Of a DNA stretch of 64,000 nt, positions 1 through 10,569 are shown piece after piece (within the stretch, counting starts at the first letter, position 1; each line of letters begins with the position of its first letter). The DNA comes from Emydura subglobosa. Lineage: Eukaryota > Chordata > Testudines > Chelidae. Below the pieces are notes generated by a model. That model saw only the letters and a program-made list of their open reading frames with translations, was not told where the DNA came from and made no database searches. The DNA lies in NCBI GenBank assembly GCA_007922225.1, contig ML679954.1, positions 19,321,619 through 19,385,618 of the forward strand, written 5' to 3'. Made by a program: the position numbers and the translations under genes.

Positions 1-807
1 CTTGTCAGCAAAGGGTGGATTCCACATCCACATGGAAGCATTCCCTGATACAGCAATTTCATAATAACTTCAAAGCATCAACTAGAACTCAAATTATCCA
101 GCCAGCTTCTCCAGATTGTCACAGTACTTACTGCAGAGTGCACTAAAACTGATAGAGTAATTATAGCAGAAAATTATACTCACTGGGTACCTGGGTGACT
201 CTTTGAATACCATTACATGTCATTTTGCATGACTTTAACATTGCATTTGCACTGTAATGTGATAAACAGCTCTCTTGGCCAATTTTGTTATCTTTTAGGA
301 ATAATGCAATATGTGTACACTAATATAATCACAAATACAACATAAAACAAATTTGGACTACACAAAAATTAACCAAAGACGTACAAAATTAGACAAAATA
401 TTGGTATGATAAAAATAAAAGTAATATGGCATACCATACACATCTCATTTAATACCTATATCCTGGTGATTAGGTTGACAGCAAGATATTGTAGATAGGG
501 TTTAAACAAAACAAACAAAATTTTCAAAGCCAAGGAGGGGATTTAATGACATAATTCTCATTAATTTATGGCTAAAACCGAGCTCTAGATTTGAAAAATC
601 TCATCCATAGATTTTAAATGAAAAAACAAACATACCATGTCAGTAACTTTCTTAAGTGTTTAACTTTAAGTACTATAGGTAATGTGTAGCATTCTCATAT
701 CCAGCGTTAGTGAAAAGTTTCAGTCCTAATCATTCAAAAATATATTGAAGAAATCAAGCAATAATTTTAGAGAAGAGTGCTCCTTCTCTTCACTTAAATC
801 AATATTA

Positions 808-892
808 TTATTTGTATTGTAATAGCCCCACACAAGATCTGGGTTCTGTTATGCTGGATACTGTACAAATGTGTTAAAAGTCTCAAAGAGCA
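808..892 (+). repeat. MIR-like ancient SINE fragment
   Basis: The block 'TATTGTAATAGCCCCACACA' followed by a 'GATACTGTACAAATGTG' block matches in order the body of the amniote MIR/CORE-SINE-like repeat (type 'GGGCCCCATTGTGCTAGG', then 'CTGTACAAACACATAG'). Heavily mutated and without clear ends. Family assignment is from memory of the consensus. Confidence 0.4.
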
Positions 893-1494
893 TAGCATAA
901 ATGCTAATTTATATATTGAATATATTTAGACATTCTTCCTGTTTTAAAAGGGAATTTGTTTATTAGTGATGGTTTTCCCTTAGGCTTCACTTACTAGCAC
1001 TAGATCTCTTTTTATGTTTTTGTTTTTTTAGGTGCTGTTCCTCTAAAATTATAACCATGCCACAGAACCTAGTTAAATCATAGTTCAGTTACAAATATGG
1101 TTCCATTTTGTAGCATAGACTAGACCTCTAGCAATCAAGCTACATTTACAAAACACGGATAATGTCCAGTTATGCTCTAAATTGCAACCATGTTTGTACA
1201 CAGTTTAGGGAACAACCATGTTTTAATCAAGGACCCTGACAATAGTTGTATTTTTAGAATCATACTTTTAGTCAGCTCATGTTTCTAGTATTTGCATCCG
1301 AGCTATAATTAACTTAGATTTGCTGTCAGAGATTTAATTAGATCTAGAGTACGTGGGTAATATTTTCAAAAACACCTAGGTAAGTTAAAGCCTAAGTCCC
1401 AATTTCAAAGGGTTCGACACCTCCAACCCTAACTTCCACAGAAAGCCAATGGGACTCTGAGCCCTGCAGGCTTAAGTCATTTTAGAAAGCCTAT

Positions 1495-1693
1495 GTTCTT
1501 TAAAAAAAAATTTACCCTTAGTCAAAAATGCCGAAAGTTTTCAAAAATGTTTTGCATTTTTTGGTGTAAAATGTCATCAACATTTCAAAAAATTTCAAAT
1601 AAATTTGTCATAAAATTGCAAATTTTAAAATATTTTCTGTGCTTTGAGCAACTAAATGTCAAAAAAAAATTCCAAATTGACCATCTCTACTAA
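1495..1693 (+). repeat. AT-rich dispersed repeat with internal AAATGTC/AAAATTTC iterations
   Basis: The segment is built from approximate repeats of AAAATG, CATTTTTTG and AAAATTTC and ends near 'GACCATCTCTACTAATGATG'. A stretch with the same style, but in the opposite orientation and starting 'GGGCTGGTTGTAAATTTTC', occurs at about 12795-12990. The pair suggests an interspersed MITE-like family. No terminal duplication could be defined. Confidence 0.35.
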
Positions 1694-1801
1694 TGATGCA
1701 GTGCTAGCTATTATTGTAATGCAATATATTATATACAGTACCATGTATTCCTGTATGTAATCTGCAATCGTCTTTTTGGTTTTGTTGTTCTTTTTGTTCA
1801 G

Positions 1802-1954
1802 CAACACAATGTGGAAGAATAGAAAATGGGGAAATAGTGAACGAAGTTGAACAAACAACAACCTTTCGATGTAAGAGTGGATATACATCTGAAAATGGAA
1901 TTTATGAAACTACCTGTACCTCTGAAGGCTGGTCTCCAGTACCTAAATGTATTG
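1802..1954 (+). CDS. CFH-like gene exon: SCR7/8-like domain
   Basis: The acceptor follows a T-rich tract (TTGTTCAG) and the donor is ATTG|GTAAGA. The exon is 153 bp, phase 1-1, about 51 residues, short for an SCR. It has four cysteines, starting TQCGRIENGEI, then FRCKSGY, TTCTSEGWSP and PKCIG. The ENG turn and 'EGWSPVPKC' end resemble CFH SCR7/8 and the N-terminal domains of CFHR proteins. The gap between the first and second cysteine is short, so the first strand is trimmed compared with most SCRs. Confidence 0.85.
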
Positions 1955-4900
1955 GTAAGAAAGATTTCATTTAAGATTTTTTTTTCAGACACATTGTGTT
2001 TATTTGAAAAACCATTAAGTTTTTAATAATACATCAGTTTTATAAATAATGTGGAATGTAATGTGTTCTTAAAACAGATGCCAATCTCTCCAGTTTGGAA
2101 ATATGAAACTAGGTAAAATTTTTCACAGTACCTAAAATGAAGGACCAGAGCTCAAATCCTAAAAAAAGACGTGCCAGAACACTCAATTTCAACAGCAAGA
2201 ATGTCTAATAATAATAATGTACCTTTCATTACACACCTGAAAGATGCTATGTGTATCATATTCTTCATTGTCTACCCAAATATGATTATATTAGTTTGCT
2301 GCTTGTGACACCTTTTTTAGGTATCCATTTCCAAGATTTCGTGTCATCTGCTGCTCTGCAAGCTACTTCTTCATGTATGGCCAAGCCAGGCTATCACCCA
2401 CGTTGGCACCCTTTTGCCGACATTAATACATACTTATGAAGTAGACTAATAGTTTTACGATTGCTTTTTTGATAAATGGAGGCTGGGAAGAGGCTAGAAT
2501 TAGCAGGGGTGTGATGCAGGATTTTTGAAAAAGCACTCTAATGAAAATTCCAGTATTTTAGCATAAATAATCATTCATTTACTTTACAATTATCAGAAGT
2601 ACTGGAATGCTATTTTGGCCCCACAAAACAATGCTAGAATGTTGTTCTGGATTGACATGAGTGCTGAGGAGTACTTACCTCCCTTAGCAAATATCCCAAA
2701 CATAGACAGAAAGGCATTCTTCCTACCTTAAAATATAGCTGCTATTAATTTAGGATTGATCCTGTACTTACTGAACTGCTACAGAACTCTCGTTTTTACT
2801 GAAGTCAGTGGCAAAGCTCTTACTGACTTTAATGGTATCGGATCAGGATCTTAAAAATATAAGAAAATGTGGTGATGTGGAAAGCTTCTGAGGAATATGA
2901 CCCATATTCCAAGATAATGCTGTAAGGCGGTGTAAATTAGATAATCAGACCCTAGCTTAAACTTTTATTCAGATCCACTTAGACCTATTCTTATCACTTA
3001 ATGATGTATCAACTTTAGGGTCAAGACCCTGTAATTAGAAAACAGAAACAGACAATATTACTTCTTTTCTGGTGTCAATTCACTGGAACTGTTCTTATGG
3101 TGTACATCAATGAAAATATCGTTCTAGCACAAAAAAAGAATGAGAGGAGCCATGTTTCTTCAAGTCCCATCAAACATTCATGAAGCTTTCACGTGCCAGA
3201 CCTCTATTTTTTTTTCCAGTTTTGATGATGGAAATATCCCCTCAATTTCTTATTTGTTTTGTTCTAGCCTGAAAGACCCCAGTCAAGATTGGGGCCTCAT
3301 TGTATTTCTACAGTATCTAACACAATATAAGAGACAATTTTTACCCCAAAAAACTTATCACCTAAAAAACTGATGTAACACTGTTGCTTCCTCAATTCTG
3401 TTCCCTTCTACTACCATCACTAATAAGTTAATGTGTCTGTGTTGCAGTTCAAGTCTGTCAACATCCACCTGACATCGATTTGGCAGAAATTGTCAGTGGG
3501 GAGAAAGCAGAATATAGGGGGGGTGATGTTGTACAATACAGGTGCTACCCTGGATACACTCTTTCAGGACCTGAAAGGATAACATGCAGTGGAGAAGAAT
3601 GGACACCTCCCCCAAAGTGCTTAGGTAGGGTAAAGTTTTTGTTCTTCATTGTCTGGACTTAAGTAAGTGGGGTATAACATCCCTCAGTATTATTTAATGA
3701 TGGATACTATTCTATGGGAGGCTACTTTTCAATGTTTCCAATATTCCCATAGTTTCTCATTCCTGCTCCAATACAATTCAATGGCAAAATTCCCATTGAC
3801 TTCACTGGTATCAAAGGATCAAGTTCAAAATGAGACTTGCTGGCGCATCATACACTATCTGATTTAAGGTAGAGCTGAATAATGATCAGTGTACAGGATT
3901 ATCTAGTTGATAGACAGTAAATAGCAGATTATCTGGTATGGATAGTGTAGATAATATAAGTATCCTATTGGCTTTGCTTAACAATACTTTATATTATATA
4001 TTATAATACTGTTCATACATTCTTCAATAATGATGAGAGTTACTGTCCCCATTACAAATCTGGAAAAGCAGGGGCAAAGAAATTAAGGAAATTGCCAAGA
4101 CCACACAACACGTTAATGACAAAAGTGGAATAGAACATAGGAGTTCTGCTTTCCAGTTCCCTTATCTAACAACTAATACAAATCACATTTGAAAGTGCCC
4201 ATTTTTTCTTTTTTCAAGCATCATTCATTTTGTATATGGTAAACATACTTCTAAAGATGGTTCTAAAAGTATGGAATCTGCAATACAGTATTAATGTGGG
4301 AAACATTTAAACTACTTTTTTGTGGGTTGCTCTTTTTTTTTTTTCTTTAAAAGCACCATGTATTATCACAAGGCAACAATTGGAAACAAAAAAATTGCTT
4401 CTGTCCAATGGCCGAAAGCGTACTGTATTGATCCAGAGTGACCAGACAACGGAATTTATTTGTGGCGAACATTCTGAGCTTAAGATCCCCTACCTCATCA
4501 AGTGCGTAGATGGACACATGGATTTACCAACTTGTATATCTGGTAATGTATTTAGTTTTGTATCTGTTATTTTCCTCAACTATGTTTGAGCAATAAGAAG
4601 GGGGGTGTATGCGTAGTGGGTTAACATTGGTTCCAGGCAGAGATAAGCAAATTAATTTTTCTTTTAGATTTATTTGGGACTTGGTAATTCAGGACTTCCT
4701 GAGAAAAATCATCCTATTTATGTTTCTATTTAATTAAGCAGATAGCTTTAAAAACTCTGCCACCAGCCAAGCTAGCCCAGTGAAATATTGACAAAAGGTA
4801 AATATGGGCAGCAAGCCCACTTCTTTCAAAAACATGCATGTTTGTTTTTACAGAGACAAAAAGCTTTACCTAACAGACAGAAGTAGCTGGTTATTTTCAG

Positions 4901-7900
4901 GAAGGGAGTGAAGACATTTTGACACTAATTCAATGATCCAGGTCTGGAACACATAGAAAATGCTTGGTCTGCTCTACCTGGGAGCAACCTACTTAAAGGC
5001 GAGTTTTGAGCTAGACTTTCCTTGCAATACTTTCATTTGAAGGGTGGTAGGATTTTGCCATATTTGGAAGTAGCCAGGGATTTAGTATCCCAGAGCCTGA
5101 AGATCTTAAGCTACCTGTCAGAGGTCAGGCTCAGCTGCATGGTGCCCCATTTCTCGCACTAGTTCGGTATCAGAACAACAGGCCTCAGACTCATATAATA
5201 CATTTTGTTTACTATGGATAATTTAGCTCAGATTCAACATTTGACTTCCAGTGAGATCCTGATTTTTTGCCCAAAGTCTCCATGTATAAAGAGGTTTTAT
5301 ATGTGATCCACCCAAGGCCACACAAGAGTTCAGATGGGATTAGAGCCCAGGATCAGCCTAAATGGGAATGACTTGTCTAGGACTGAGTATAGAAAGCCCT
5401 GCGCCCTGGAGCAGTGTAGTGCCTTAAACACTTTTCTTGCCTGCTTAAGGCCACCATATACAGGAGAAAAAAAAGAAGAAAAAAATGTTTGTGGTTACAT
5501 GCAGTTTTGTAAAACTGGCAGCTGAGGAAACTGCAAGGCGTGACTGAATGGTCTGATATCCTGAATCAGTTAAATCAGCAAACTAGACCGGTCATGTAGA
5601 TTATGTGCGCAAAAATGAAAAGATCAAGAGTGCAGATTATGTTTATTAATGACAAATTCAATGCATCTTATTCCATGATTTCCAAAATAAAGGAACTTAT
5701 GACCATATATGTTGTATAAATGTGTGCTAGAGTAGCACTTAGGATCTTGCTTAAATGTATACCAGTATAATCTTGCCCCATGGCTAAACTACTGATTTTA
5801 GTGAGAGCTTGATTAGATCTGAAAAGTCATAACATTCAGAGCATTGTGACAGCTGAATAGTGGTGCTATTAGCATGCTACATATGGAACAAAAGTCCAAA
5901 GCATTTGTATCTGTACAAAATCATAACTACCAATATTTTCATTTAGGAACAGGGGAAAAGTGTGGCCGTCCACCTACTATTGAGAACGGAGACATAACAA
6001 CTTTATCTCAAAAAGAGTATGCATTTGGTTCTTCTGTAGAATACAGATGCCAGCATTATTATGTAATAGAAGGAGAACATAAATCACATTGTTACAATGG
6101 AAACTGGACAAAGGCACCAGTTTGTATAGGTAAGAAAAATATTCACTAGTAAAAGAAATTTTCAATTTATAACTATATTAATTTTATAAACCATAGTATC
6201 CTGCTACTATTTTGTCATTTTCATGAAGCTGAGATTTATGTGAAAAGCTGTCACTGCAGTGACTTTTTTTTTTACCATAATAAATGACTGATGTAGATTT
6301 AGTAGCATAATTAATTAGAGCTGAGCAAAGTAAGGGAAATATTTCTATGAAAGTATCTACAAACTTCTTCCGTTTTTCATTTAAAATGTTTTAATGGTAA
6401 TTTTCAAACCATCTATAGAATTAACAAACAAACTAAAAAGGAAAGGACGGAGTGAAGTTATGGTTTTGATCCAGTTATTTGCTCCTACCTACTCAAAGTG
6501 CCAGAATATTATATACCAAGTATCCAGAATCAAGGAGGCAGGCTGCCTGTAACCAGCCTAACATTCACATCAGAGTATAAATTTGATTCTGGAGGTTGAT
6601 GTGAGGGTTCCTGCAGCATGATGAACCAAGCTTAAGAAAGTAACATTTTATTTTTAAATAGCCTTGTGAGAATGTGCCATTCCCTCAGGAATAAGGGTGG
6701 AAAAAAGTGAAAGGAGGTAAAAACATTTACCAACTGGAAGGAAGGAAGTAGCAAGAAGCAGCCAATTACAAAATGGCCACTTTAGAGGTACAACTATGTG
6801 GTTATGCCAAATTTAAAGGACAGCCCCCAAAGCAGTATGTTGGGGAAAAAATTCCTATCTGAGGCCAAATTTGTACTAGTAGAGTTAGTAAGGGTCAGGT
6901 TATCATCAAGGAATGGGCTATTTCTGTGTTTGCATGCTGCCTCTATATCCAGAGTCATCACTACAATCACAGTGCTGCAGACGGAATAAACTAAGTTTTC
7001 AGTAGCTCCATATGTGACACTACTCACCAGTGAGAAAAAAATTGTTGATTTCTCTCCATAGCGGGAGCAGGAAAGGGGAGGTAAGAACTTACCACAAAGC
7101 AGAGAAGCAAGAGGGTCTGGGGATACCTGAGTTAGCTGGCATGCTACTGGAGCCAGTAGCGACAAGGGTATTGGTGAGAGTCAGGGGCTAGTGCAGGGCG
7201 GGGGTGCTATGGAAAGGAGACTGAAAGAGGGATTAGTGGTGGAAGTGGGGGTATGGGTGGGGAAACCTAGCCCAGCAGAGGAGAGGATGGTAGGAGCTGG
7301 GAGGTAGTAGGGAGGGGGAAAAGGTGATTGAGGATATAAAGGAATCTCTGCAATATAGCAAGCCCTTCACCTTGGAACAGTGCAATTCCTTAATCACTTC
7401 TCTTGCCTTCTCATTGCCACCATATACAGGAGAAAAGAAGAAAAACCATGTTTTGGGGTTACATGCATTTTTGTAAAACTGGCAGCTTCCCTCATTTTGC
7501 CCGTCCCTCCTCTGCCCCTCCCTAACCGCTGTCACCACCCCTCTGCCTCCCTGGAGATTCCACATGGCCCTGTCCAACAGAGAGGCCACCTAAGTTACCT
7601 CTAATTAGGCATCACAGCATCACCCATTACCTGGGAAGAGCACTTGTGGACAGGCAGCTGCAAGCCAGCTGAATAGGTTTGACATGTCACAGGACACTCA
7701 ATGGCCTTGAATAAACTTTTTTACCTCAGAGTTTTGAAAACGTTTTAATAACTTCACCAACAAATGTTATTCTGTATTGTTCCTAATTTCTATTTTATGC
7801 TAAATAAAGGCATTAATTATCTATTAATTATAGATAGAAAACATTTTATTAGTTTCATGCTTTTATTGTCTTACTGCTTCATCACTAAAAACAATGCTAC

Positions 7901-8397
7901 ACTCTTCTTGCAAATAGACTAAAAACAGTGACAGTACCCATTGATTTCAGATTCAAGTTACACTGACCATTTCTAATAAACGACTTTCAGAAAATGGAAA
8001 AAACAGCTTGCTTTCTCTTAGGACTGAAGTTCCCTACTTGGAATCATTTATATCACCTATTGAAGCCAATGTGCTTCAACAAGAGTCACACAGGACACAA
8101 TGTCTCTTAATTATTTTATCATGGGATCCCCTTCAATTTCACTGTAGGATTTTTCTATTTGGATTTCTACAACATTCTAATAATATTTCTGTTGTTGTTG
8201 CAGAGCCCTGTGTAGTCACAAAAGAAGATATGAGATCACACAACATAGAACTCATGTGGGCTTCGGATAAAAAACTCTACGTGTCACATGGAGATTTTGT
8301 AGAGTTTAAATGTAGATTCAGGTTCTTTCTAGGCTCTTCAAATAATTATAGAGTGCAGTGCAATGCAGGCCAAATACCTTATCCACAATGCACTTAG
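1802..8397 (+). CDS. CFH-like: Complement factor H-like gene, 3' part (five SCR exons)
   Basis: Secreted plasma regulator family: factor H proteins bind C3b/C3d and polyanionic surfaces and control the alternative complement pathway. Visible are five coding exons at 1802-1954, 3448-3624, 4354-4542, 5947-6129 and 8204-8397, each one SCR domain with four cysteines. All internal borders are GT-AG and phase 1, so they splice in frame. The last two exons match CFH SCR19 and SCR20, the C3d/sialic-acid-binding end, and the stop TAG is at 8395-8397. The domain order (7/8-like, 15/18-like, 20-like, 19, 20) does not match mammalian CFH SCR16-20, so this may be a CFHR-type paralogue rather than CFH itself. 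The 5' end lies off the window. The gene converges on the - strand CFH-related gene. Confidence 0.85.
1955..3447 (+). other. Intron with MIR-like fragments
   Basis: No coding exon is seen. At about 2755-2850 there is a GATCCTGTA..ATCGGATCAGGATC block with inverted ends around an AAGTCAGTGGCAAAGCTC/ACTGACTTTAATGG core, resembling palindromic hAT-type MITE debris common in turtles. At about 3265-3372, 'GACCCCAGTCAAGATTGGGG' to 'CCCCAAAAAACTTATCACC' resembles a MIR-like SINE. The remainder is unassigned. Confidence 0.45.
3265..3372 (+). repeat. MIR-like ancient SINE fragment
   Basis: The ordered blocks GGGGCCTCATTGTA, AACACAATATAAGAGACAATTTTTACCCC and ACTTATCACCTAAA parallel the 'GGGCCCCATTGTGCTAGG', 'AGTAAGAGACAGTCCCTGCC', 'CTTACAATCTAAA' body of the amniote MIR-like consensus. 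Assignment is by recollection of that consensus. Confidence 0.45.
3448..3624 (+). CDS. CFH-like gene exon: SCR domain (SCR15/18-like)
   Basis: Acceptor TGTTGCAG, donor CTTAG|GTAGGG; 177 bp, phase 1-1. The translation begins VQVCQHPPDIDLAEIVSGEK, continues GDVVQYRCYPGYTLSGPE and ends ITCSGEEWTPPPKCLG. It has four cysteines, the conserved Trp before PPPKC and a typical YRCYPGY second strand. It resembles the middle-to-late SCRs of CFH (15-18), but no single best domain can be picked by eye. Confidence 0.88.
3625..4353 (+). other. Intron with MIR-like 3' fragment (about 4035-4150)
   Basis: Bases about 4035-4150 contain the 'CCCCATTACAAATCTGGAAA' start, 'AATTGCCAAGACCACACAAC' and 'GGAGTTCTGCTTTCCAG' blocks expected of a MIR-family 3' half (fraction-of-consensus recognition only). 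The rest is unassigned. It ends in a long T tract before the next acceptor. Confidence 0.45.
4354..4542 (+). CDS. CFH-like gene exon: diverged SCR20-like domain
   Basis: The acceptor follows a T(14+) tract (CTTTAAAAG|CACC) and the donor is ATCTG|GTAATG; 189 bp, phase 1-1. The translation starts PCIITRQQLETKKLLLSNG, then TEFICGEHSEL, LIKCVDGHMDLPTCISG. The PC(I/V)I(T/S)R start and the 'DGxxxxPTC' end are the signature of the CFH C-terminal SCR20. The Trp of the canonical (L/M)xW motif near residue 19 is absent and the middle is shortened. Because the reading frame is open and splice sites are intact, it is probably translated, as a second SCR20-like domain upstream of the real terminal pair. 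It could also be a decaying duplicate that is skipped. Confidence 0.72.
4543..5946 (+). other. Intron with a segment repeated in a later intron
   Basis: Contains a MIR-like scrap near 5300-5345 (CAAGGCCACACAAG..GGGATTAGAGCCCAGG). It also contains copy 1 of a direct repeat at 5394-5523, whose copy 2 is at 7360-7487. No exon is seen in the remainder. Confidence 0.5.
5394..5523 (+). repeat. Direct repeat copy 1 (partner 7360-7487)
   Basis: Shares with 7360-7487 the ordered blocks AAGCCCT, CCTTGGA/CCTGGAGCAGTG, CTTTTCTTGCC, GCCACCATATACAGGAGAAA, GGTTACATGCA and TTTTGTAAAACTGGCAGCT, with scattered substitutions and small indels. Either a dispersed repeat family or a local intron duplication. Confidence 0.65.
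5947..6129 (+). CDS. CFH-like gene exon: SCR19-like domain
   Basis: Acceptor TTTCATTTAG, donor TATAG|GTAAGA; 183 bp, phase 1-1, 61 residues. Cysteines are at exon residues 6, 35, 49 and 60 and Trp at 54. The start 'GEKCGRPPTIENGDIT' and centre 'SSVEYRCQHYYVIEG' align directly with CFH SCR19 (KCGPPPPIDNGDIT, SSVEYQC). SCR19 contributes the C3d-binding surface in human factor H. There is one N-glycosylation sequon, NWT. Confidence 0.92.
6130..8203 (+). other. Penultimate intron of the + strand gene
   Basis: No exon is seen. Copy 2 of the direct repeat lies at 7360-7487. The 6800-7600 stretch is GC-richer than its surroundings and has several short open frames on both strands without recognisable domains; probably a decayed insertion, but no ends are visible. 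The intron ends TTTCTGTTGTTGTTGCAG. Confidence 0.5.
7360..7487 (+). repeat. Direct repeat copy 2 (partner 5394-5523)
   Basis: See partner for shared blocks. This copy lies between the SCR19 and SCR20 exons, while copy 1 lies just before the SCR19 exon, so the two copies bracket SCR19. Confidence 0.65.
8204..8397 (+). CDS. CFH-like gene terminal exon: SCR20-like domain and stop
   Basis: Acceptor TTGTTGCAG, then 64 residues to TAG at 8395-8397. Cysteines are at exon residues 3, 37, 53 and 63. Starts EPCVVTKEDMRSHNIELMW, ends VQCNAGQIPYPQCT. PCV(V/I), the (I)xLxW at residue 19 (equivalent to the SCR20 Trp of human CFH), 'GDFVEFKC' and 'YPQC' identify SCR20. The Trp that follows the third cysteine in human CFH is Ala here. 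Unlike human CFH, the protein ends one residue after the last cysteine. Basic residues (K23, K24, K36, R38, R40) could serve polyanion binding; this is inference. Confidence 0.92.
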
Positions 8398-8740
8398 AGA
8401 TGGGTGAATGTAGGAGACCTCACCACATGCGAATGGCAAGTACCCTTTATTATTATGCTTATCAGTGGCCACACTGAAATAGATCCCCAGAGTTTTATCA
8501 TTCAAAACAGGAACTATCATCAGATAACAGTCGCTCCTGGAATGGTATAATAGCAACAACTCATTCATGTTAACTAATGCTATTGTGTCACTTTTTGGTG
8601 TGCAGCTTTTTAGGAGCAATGTCTCCAGAAATAATCACAGCCATGGTGGCCAGCATATGCAATCCTCAAATAGATCAAATGAAAGAATATAAAACTCAAG
8701 AGGCTCTTTAAAATGACCTGCAAAGAAAACAAAAAAGACG
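8398..8740 (+). other. 3' UTR start of the + strand gene
   Basis: Begins straight after the stop codon. No canonical AATAAA occurs before the DIRS element that starts at 8741 (only AATATAAA near 8685). The nearest canonical signals on this strand are AATAAA at 10801-10806 and 10867-10872, beyond the insertion, so the 3' UTR may run through the transposon. Confidence 0.4.
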
Positions 8741-10304
8741 GTTACTTACCTTGTAACTGTTGTTCTTCGAGATGTGTTGCTCATGTCCATTCCATTGCAG
8801 GTGCATGAGCACCCTCTGCATGGTTACCAGAAAACTTTTCCCCTTAGCAGATCCCATAGGGCTGGCTGCAGTGCCCCCTGGAGTCCCACATGCATGATGT
8901 GGTATATGAGGCGCTGCCAGCCCTAGCGCTTTCAGTTCCTTTTTTCCACCACTGACGGTTACTGGAATTGTGTTCTTGCTTGCTTCGGTGAGTGCCTTTT
9001 AGCTGTAGCCTCTTGTTTTTATAAATACTTGTTAAGTAGTTGTTTAGAGAGAGACAGGCAGGGTCAGCCTGGCTCAACTCCCAAAAACAAGAACAGCAAG
9101 AAACTAGACTTGTTTGGGAGAAAAATGTATTCTACTGCCAGCCTCCAGTTCTGCATCACCAACAAATGGGTGTTGCTAGGGAGGTATAATTATAACTTGT
9201 GGGACTCCCTCAAGCGTTTTGGGAAGGCCATACCTCTGGATCAGGCCCAGCGTGGGCAGACAGGGGCCCTACAATGACTCTAGTGTCAGATGCTTCGAAC
9301 TTGGGGTGGGGGACACACATCAGCTCTGGTCACAATACCCAGGGGACCTGTTCGGAAGAAGACCAGGGGCTCCACATAAATGTCAGGGAGCCCAGAGAGA
9401 TCCGGCTAGCATGTGTGATGTTCCTTCCCTTCTTGAAGGATAAGATCCTAATGGACAACACCGCTGCAATGTATTATATCAATAGACAGGGCGGGGCTCA
9501 TTCCTCAGCCCTCTGTCTGGAGGTAGTGGGTCTCTAGAATCTGGTAATAGGCCATGATTTTCACCTGGTGGCCTCTCACTTCCCTGGTATAATGAATGCC
9601 ACAGCGGATGGGCTCAGCAGGTCCTTTGCACTTTCTCATGGGGGTGGTCTCTCCACCCGTCAGTCGCCAACATGATCTTCCAGAGGTGGAGGTTTCCCCA
9701 AGTGGATATCTTCGCCTCCAAGGTCAACAAGAAATTCAGCCAGTTTTGCTCCTTTCAAGGGTGGAACGAAGGGGCCAGGTCAGACGGTTTCCTCATTCCC
9801 TGGTCAGAGGGGCTGCTGTATGCCTTCCCTCCCATTCCGTTAATACACAAGTCCCTATTAAAGACCAAGAAAGACAAGGCGAGGATCATTCTTATTGCAC
9901 TCGCGTGGCTCAGGCAGCACTATTTCACGACACTGCGGGAGCTGTCGGTCGCCTCTCCCTGAATCTACCAAGGTGGCACAATCTACTTTCCCAGGACCAG
10001 GGGCGTCTTCTGCACCTGGACCCCCTCCACCTGAGAGCATGGAGGCTGAATGGCTGAGTTTCGAGGAACAAGCTTGCTTGTCTAGATGCAAACTGTACTG
10101 ATGAGTAGCAGGAAGCCCTCCATGAAGTCATCGTATTTGGCCAAGTGGAAGAGGTTCATTTCCTGGGCCGCAGTGCAGCAGATTATGCCCCACCAGGCGC
10201 CAATCCAGGTGGTCCTAGACTACCTGTTGCACCTCAAGCTTCAGGACCTAGCTACTGCCTCGCATCTACAATGGAATGGACATGAGCAAGCACTTGAAGA
10301 ATTG
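8741..10304 (+). mobile_element. DIRS-like retrotransposon, internally deleted, + orientation
   Basis: Begins with the terminal repeat GTTACTTACCTTGTAACTG followed by a 'CGAGATGTGTTGCTCATG' block, and ends with its inverse (GGAATGGACATGAGCAAGCA). Between them lie a gag tail ('KKLDLFGRKMYSTASLQ', about 9100-9240), RNase H ('DNTAAMYYINRQGGA', about 9270-9520), a methyltransferase-like segment ('PQVDIFASKVNKKFS', about 9690-9960) and the start of the tyrosine recombinase ('SYLAKWKRFISW', about 10090-10260). The RT is missing altogether. Joins near 9043, 9270 and 10262 bring together regions that are far apart in the fuller copy at 56542-61765. Non-autonomous and dead. Confidence 0.85.
9264..10262 (+). 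pseudogene. DIRS RNase H / methyltransferase-like / recombinase-start remnant
   Basis: The reading frames are broken. RNase H core: 'SDASNLGWGTHISSG' and 'MDNTAAMYYINRQ'. The Dam-like region follows, with 'FPQVDIFASKVNKKFSQF' and 'IPLIHKSLLKTKKDKARIIL'. The recombinase SAM-like start is 'KSSYLAKWKRFISWAAV' and '[18 protein letters not shown]'. The catalytic recombinase half was lost at the junction with the right terminal repeat. Confidence 0.75.
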
Positions 10305-10365
10305 GAGGTTATGCTCTTTCTTGCTCCTTTATGATGTCCAATGGCTGCCTAAGTTGTGGGTTTGG

Positions 10366-10368
<3 letters not shown>

Positions 10369-10397
<29 letters not shown>
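10369..10397 (+). repeat. Poly-T tract
   Basis: A run of about 29 T, just past the DIRS element. On the - strand it is a poly-A tail, which could mark the end of a short retroposed sequence, but nothing recognisable precedes it. Confidence 0.7.
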
Positions 10398-10400
<3 letters not shown>

Positions 10401-10569
10401 TATTGCATTAGAAATTCAGACCTCGTTTAGGCTGGAAGATGAAGATAACAGGAGAATTAGTGTAACGGTGACATCACAAGAACTAGGAGTGAAAATTAAG
10501 CAAATGAGACAATGTGATTTTTAGTCAAATTGAAATTCTGTGTGTTTTATTTTTGTTAACTGTTTAACT

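Larger units (their letters stand above)
1..1801. other. Upstream intron of the + strand CFH-like gene
   Basis: No SCR exon is visible on either strand. AT-rich sequence. Bases 808-892 resemble the 5' part of an old MIR-like SINE. Bases about 1495-1693 form a very AT-rich, internally repetitive stretch made of variants of AAATGTC and AAAATTTC, listed separately. The 3' end runs into a T-rich polypyrimidine tract that serves the acceptor at 1801. Earlier exons, including the signal peptide, must lie off the left edge. Confidence 0.6.

Noticed and set aside
5450..5500. TGEK-like zinc finger linker (PYTGEKKEE) on the + strand
   Set aside because: There are no Cys or His pairs around it; it is part of the intronic direct repeat.
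7233..7589. 118-residue open frame on the - strand in the + gene intron
   Set aside because: No domain, low-complexity composition and overlap with the repeated intronic segment; most likely chance.
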